A stretch of 25,732 bases of DNA from JABDGC01 sp964466595 (GTDB taxonomy: Bacteria > Pseudomonadota > Gammaproteobacteria > DSM-16500), in contig CAYXNR010000030.1 in the NCBI GenBank assembly GCA_964466595.1, positions 1 through 25,732 on the forward strand. The letters are read 5' to 3'. Under the pieces are notes generated by a model. The model was not told where the DNA came from. It worked only from the letters and a program-made list of their open reading frames with translations, and did not search any database. The translations under genes and the position numbers were made by a program. Below are positions 22,842 to 25,732 of the stretch, piece by piece (within the stretch, counting starts at the first letter, position 1; each line of letters begins with the position of its first letter).

Positions 22842-22871
22842 TTGAAAAGCCCTCACTGAAACGCGTATCAT
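22842..22871 (+). promoter_or_regulatory. Promoter of the pgi-lptM-dapF operon
   Basis: TTGAAA (22842-22847, 5/6) and TATCAT (22866-22871, 5/6) are 18 bases apart, about 28 bases before the pgi ATG. The position fits a short leader. Confidence 0.55.
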
Positions 22872-22899
22872 TTGAGTCATTTTTAGGCTTTTTCAAAAT

Positions 22900-24567
22900 A
22901 TGACCTCGACTGTGCTAGCCACCTTGCCGGAATGGCAAGCCTTGCAAAAGCATCAAAAGCAGATTAATACGCAAAAAATGGCTGCTTGGTTTGCGGAAGA
23001 CCCAGAGCGCTTTGCAAAATTTTCTTTGCGTTGTGGCGATCTCTTATTTGATTATTCAAAAAACCGTTTAACTTCCGACACGCTGGCCTTGCTTATTCGC
23101 TTAAGCCAGGCCCTCGACTTGCCCGCTAAAATTCGTGCCCTCTTTTCAGCAGAACCAATGAATCTAAGCGAAGCGCGGCCGGCCTTACATACCGCTTTAC
23201 GTAGTCAAAGCAAAACAGCCCCTTTTCTGGAAGAACAAGAGCCGAAGATGCTTGTTAAGCGGGCTCTAGACAAGATGGGAGACTTTGTCCAGGCCGTTCG
23301 AGAGGGAAGCTTTCGTGGTGCCAGCGGTCAAAGCATTCAAGACGTGGTGAATATTGGTATCGGCGGTTCTCATTTAGGGCCTCTGATGACCACGCAAGCG
23401 CTCGCAGCCTATGCTGATTCGACTTTGCGTTTTCATTTTATTTCAGATGTCGATGAGCTCGCCCTCCAAGAGGTGTGGGAAAAACTCAATCCCGACAGAA
23501 CTCTTTTTATCATTTCTTCAAAATCCTTTACGACAATCGAGACTCTCGTCAATGCGGAAAGTTGTCGTCAATGGCTACAAAAAAAATTAGGCAGGACAGC
23601 ACTTCATAGACATTTTGTAGCAGTAACCGCGCAACAAGAGAAAGCAAAACAATGGGGCCTGCCAGAAGAGCAAATCTTTCCCATTTGGGCTTGGGTCGGT
23701 GGGCGCTATTCTGTCTGGTCAGCAATTGGCTTGCCGCTGGCTTTACAAATTGGCATGGCGGGTTTTCAGGCCTTTTTGGCAGGGGCTGAAGAAGCAGATC
23801 ATCATTTTTATACCAAGCCCTTAAACGAGAATATCCCCGTGCTCATGGGCTTAATTGGTATTTGGTATCTCAATTTTTTTCAAGCAAAAACACAGGCTAT
23901 TGTGCCCTATACCCATCGTTTAAAACATCTTCGCGCTTATCTTCAACAATTGGATATGGAAAGTAATGGGAAATGTATGACGGGACAGGGAGTGGAGGCG
24001 GATTATTCCACAGGCCCTATTGTATGGGGGGAACTCGGCATTCATGGCCAGCATGCCTTCCATCAATTATTACATCAGGGAACCCATGTCGTACCGATTG
24101 ATTTTATTATAGTCGGGCAGCAAAACGCTCAAGAAACAGCTCTTCATCAAGATCTCTTAATTGCGAATGCCTTAAGCCAGGCCAAGGCTTTAATGTATGG
24201 GAAAAAGGCGGAGGAGATTTACCAGGAGCTCTTAGCAGAGGGTTGGAATGCCCCTTCCGCCTTGTTATTAGCAAAACATAAAGAAATTCCAGGCAATCGG
24301 CCGAGTTCCATTTTATTTATGCATCAATTGACAGCGCATAATCTCGGCTTATTGCTTGCTTTTTACGAGCATAAAATCTTTGTTCAAAGTGTTATTTGGA
24401 ATGTTAACCCCTTCGATCAATGGGGCGTTGAACTCGGCAAAGCTATTTTGCCTTCCGTATTAAAGGATTTGAGAGAAGAGCCTGTGGATTCTCATCATGA
24501 TTCCTCAACTCGAAATTTGATTGCCTATTATAAAAATGGAAAGACTGTGGAAGGGATAAGAAAATGA
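22900..24567 (+). CDS. pgi: Glucose-6-phosphate isomerase
   Basis: A 555-aa cytoplasmic isomerase converting glucose 6-phosphate and fructose 6-phosphate (E. coli 549 aa). Conserved parts are 'DVVNIGIGGSHLGPLM', 'FIISSKSFTTIETL', 'WVGGRYSVWSAIGLPLAL', 'LDMESNGK', 'GELGIHGQHAFHQLLHQGT' (catalytic Glu and His region) and 'NPFDQWGVELGK' with its lysine. ATG 22900 has only a weak ribosome binding site (AGG at a distance). The stop overlaps lptM by four bases (ATGA), making an operon of sugar and cell-envelope genes. Confidence 0.97.
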   Translation: MTSTVLATLPEWQALQKHQKQINTQKMAAWFAEDPERFAKFSLRCGDLLFDYSKNRLTSDTLALLIRLSQALDLPAKIRALFSAEPMNLSEARPALHTALRSQSKTAPFLEEQEPKMLVKRALDKMGDFVQAVREGSFRGASGQSIQDVVNIGIGGSHLGPLMTTQALAAYADSTLRFHFISDVDELALQEVWEKLNPDRTLFIISSKSFTTIETLVNAESCRQWLQKKLGRTALHRHFVAVTAQQEKAKQWGLPEEQIFPIWAWVGGRYSVWSAIGLPLALQIGMAGFQAFLAGAEEADHHFYTKPLNENIPVLMGLIGIWYLNFFQAKTQAIVPYTHRLKHLRAYLQQLDMESNGKCMTGQGVEADYSTGPIVWGELGIHGQHAFHQLLHQGTHVVPIDFIIVGQQNAQETALHQDLLIANALSQAKALMYGKKAEEIYQELLAEGWNAPSALLLAKHKEIPGNRPSSILFMHQLTAHNLGLLLAFYEHKIFVQSVIWNVNPFDQWGVELGKAILPSVLKDLREEPVDSHHDSSTRNLIAYYKNGKTVEGIRK

Positions 24568-24680
24568 AAGGCTTGCTTTTCTTCAGTCTTGTTTTTTGTT
24601 TTTTCATGACAGCCTGTGGTCAATATGGCGCACTGCATCTTCCTTCGCAAGAGCAATTGCCGCCGGAGAATGAAAAATGA
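24564..24680 (+). CDS. lptM: LptM (YifL)-like small lipoprotein
   Basis: A 38-aa lipoprotein. After a hydrophobic signal 'MKGLLFFSLVFCFFM' comes the lipobox 'MTAC' with lipidated Cys18, then 'CGQYGALHLP', matching the 'CGxKGPLYxP' start of mature LptM/YifL. In E. coli LptM helps LptD fold in the outer membrane. E. coli LptM (67 aa) is longer; only the lipobox and the first residues are conserved in this family. The place directly before dapF is the usual one. The gene overlaps pgi by four bases and dapF by four bases (both ATGA), so it is easily missed by annotation. Confidence 0.85.
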   Translation: MKGLLFFSLVFCFFMTACGQYGALHLPSQEQLPPENEK

Positions 24681-25477
24681 AAAAAATCGCTTTTAGTAAA
24701 ATGCAGGCCTTGGGTAATGATTTTGTAATTATTAATGCAGGCCAGCAAGGGCTGACACTAGAGAAGGCGAGGATTAGCCAATTAGCTGATCGTCATCAAG
24801 GTATCGGCTTTGATCAGCTCTTGGTTCTGAGTGCTTCTTCGCAAGCTGATTTATGCTGTCGTATTTTCAATGCAGATGGTAGTGAAGCAGAACACTGCGG
24901 CAATGGACTGCGCTGTGTGGCCCGTTTTGTGCATGAAGAGAAGCTAATAAACAAAAGAGAGCTTTGCATCGAAACCAAAGCTGGCCTCATTCATCTTGAA
25001 ATAAAAGATTACGAGCAAATCCTTGTCAATATGGGGGTGCCTCTTATTCATCCAAAACCTTTGCTGCTTCAGCTCGATGATTTTCCAGTTGCTTTAACCC
25101 TACTTTCCTTAGGTAATCCGCATGCTATTCATCGAGTGAAATCCTGCAAGCAAGTGCCGCTTACAACTTGGGGTGCAAAAATTGAAAATCATGTCGCTTT
25201 TCCACAGGGCGTGAATGCTGGATTTATGGAAGTGGTAGATAGAGAAAGCATTTATCTTCGCACCTACGAACGCGGTGTCGGTGAAACGCTCTCCTGTGGT
25301 TCCAATGCTTGCGCAGCTGTTGTGGCCGGTATCACGCATGGTTGGTTAGACTCTCGAGTGAAAGTGGTTTTAGCACAAGGAAATTTAGAAGTGGAATGGG
25401 GTGGTGAAAACCAAGCTGTTTTTTTAAGAGGCCCAGCAGCGCGTGTTTTTAGCGGCGAGCTAGAGTTGTCAGTATGA
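24677..25477 (+). CDS. dapF: Diaminopimelate epimerase
   Basis: A 266-aa enzyme converting LL- to meso-diaminopimelate for lysine and peptidoglycan synthesis (E. coli 274 aa). The two catalytic cysteines are Cys74 in 'NADGSEAEHCGNGLRC' and Cys207 in 'GVGETLSCGSNACAA'. The start 'FSKMQALGNDFVII' is typical. ATG overlaps the lptM stop (ATGA). It is the last gene seen; the next 255 bases to the window end hold repeats and no supported gene. Confidence 0.97.
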   Translation: MKKIAFSKMQALGNDFVIINAGQQGLTLEKARISQLADRHQGIGFDQLLVLSASSQADLCCRIFNADGSEAEHCGNGLRCVARFVHEEKLINKRELCIETKAGLIHLEIKDYEQILVNMGVPLIHPKPLLLQLDDFPVALTLLSLGNPHAIHRVKSCKQVPLTTWGAKIENHVAFPQGVNAGFMEVVDRESIYLRTYERGVGETLSCGSNACAAVVAGITHGWLDSRVKVVLAQGNLEVEWGGENQAVFLRGPAARVFSGELELSV

Positions 25478-25543
25478 AGTTGAATGGCCAAGGCCGCATA
25501 TCATTACCCACATCTTTGAAAAACCCCGGCCTTGCTGTATAGG

Positions 25544-25610
25544 TTACATAATTCGTTGATGAATTAAGGGTGAACTACCCCATAAGATGTTGCATCAATA
25601 AATTATGTAA
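25544..25610. repeat. 18-bp inverted repeat downstream of dapF
   Basis: TTACATAATTcgTTGATG (25544-25561) is matched in reverse complement at 25593-25610 with two mismatches; the 31-base loop includes GGG/CCC pairs (GGGTGAACTACCC). It could be a weak terminator or a small repeat element. No T-run follows. Confidence 0.5.
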
Positions 25611-25622
25611 TTCATTATTCAT

Positions 25623-25732
25623 ATAAACCCGTTCGCCCTGAGCCTGTCGAAGGGTGAGCCTGTCGAAGGGTGAGCTTTATAAACCCATTCGCCCTGAGCT
25701 TGTCGAAGGGTGAGCTTGTCGAAGGGCCTCTA
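25623..25732. repeat. Tandem dispersed palindromic repeats (TTCGCCCTGAG... type)
   Basis: Two copies with a 56-base period start at 25623 and 25679. Each has ATAAACCC, then TTCGCCCTGAGCYTGTCG with AAGGG, then a second TGAGCYTGTCGAAGGG. CCCT and AGGG arms allow hairpins. This sequence type is known to me as a very widespread intergenic repeat in many bacteria. The two copies differ by a few C/T changes. The second copy is cut by the window end. Confidence 0.8.

Noticed and set aside
25490..25533. CAAGGCCG / CGGCCTTG pair as a dapF terminator
   Set aside because: Only eight pairs with a loop of about 30 bases and no T-run; weak.
25474..25542. 22-codon frame overlapping the dapF stop (MKLNGQGRISLP...)
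   Set aside because: Too short and no recognisable family; kept only as a hint of lost gene order, not as a gene.
25623..25732. CRISPR array at the window end
   Set aside because: Only two copies with no unique spacers, and the sequence is a known type of dispersed palindromic repeat.

Overview
The window is ordinary bacterial chromosome, densely packed and largely in operons. Gene content points to a gammaproteobacterium, most likely of the Legionellales/Coxiellaceae type. The reasons are a SUF operon led by an Rrf2 regulator and using SufU and SufT, a fused folK-folP gene, EF-P with both EpmA and EpmB, and the lptM-dapF pair. No 16S rRNA or tRNA is present, so placement is inference from gene families. 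No clear phage, IS transposase, CRISPR array or secondary-metabolite cluster was seen.

Layout. (1) 1-6699, minus strand: Fe-S assembly operon sufR-like/sufB/sufC/sufD/sufS/sufU/sufA/sufT followed by the first 24 codons of a monothiol glutaredoxin. (2) 6812-9820: folate genes, folB and folKP on plus, folC convergent on minus. (3) 9821-10608: a gene-poor, partly very AT-rich stretch with DnaA-box-like 9-mers and a striking 62-bp long inverted repeat that carries a G-quadruplex motif on each strand. (4) 10609-17534: complete F1Fo ATP synthase operon atpIBEFHAGDC. (5) 17525-18768: a Glu/Leu/Phe/Val-type dehydrogenase whose start lies in the last of three imperfect direct repeats that duplicate the atpC-end/dehydrogenase-start junction. 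(6) 18779-21385: elongation factor P (efp) with epmA on minus and epmB divergent on plus. (7) 21382-22678: two small secreted beta-barrel proteins on minus. (8) 22900-25477: pgi-lptM-dapF with ATGA overlaps. (9) 25478-25732: non-coding tail with an inverted repeat and two tandem copies of a dispersed 'TTCGCCCTGAG...TCGAAGGG' palindromic repeat.

How the genes work together. The SUF genes encode sulfur donor (SufS/SufU), scaffold (SufBCD), carrier (SufA) and accessory factors (SufT, Grx), with a Cys-containing Rrf2 sensor in front for feedback. The folate genes cover dihydroneopterin aldolase through dihydrofolate synthesis. The EF-P module holds the factor plus its lysine ligase and lysine aminomutase. 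The most unusual material is non-coding: the region between folC and atpI, the repeat array at the atpC/dehydrogenase junction, and perfect hairpins between atp cistrons.
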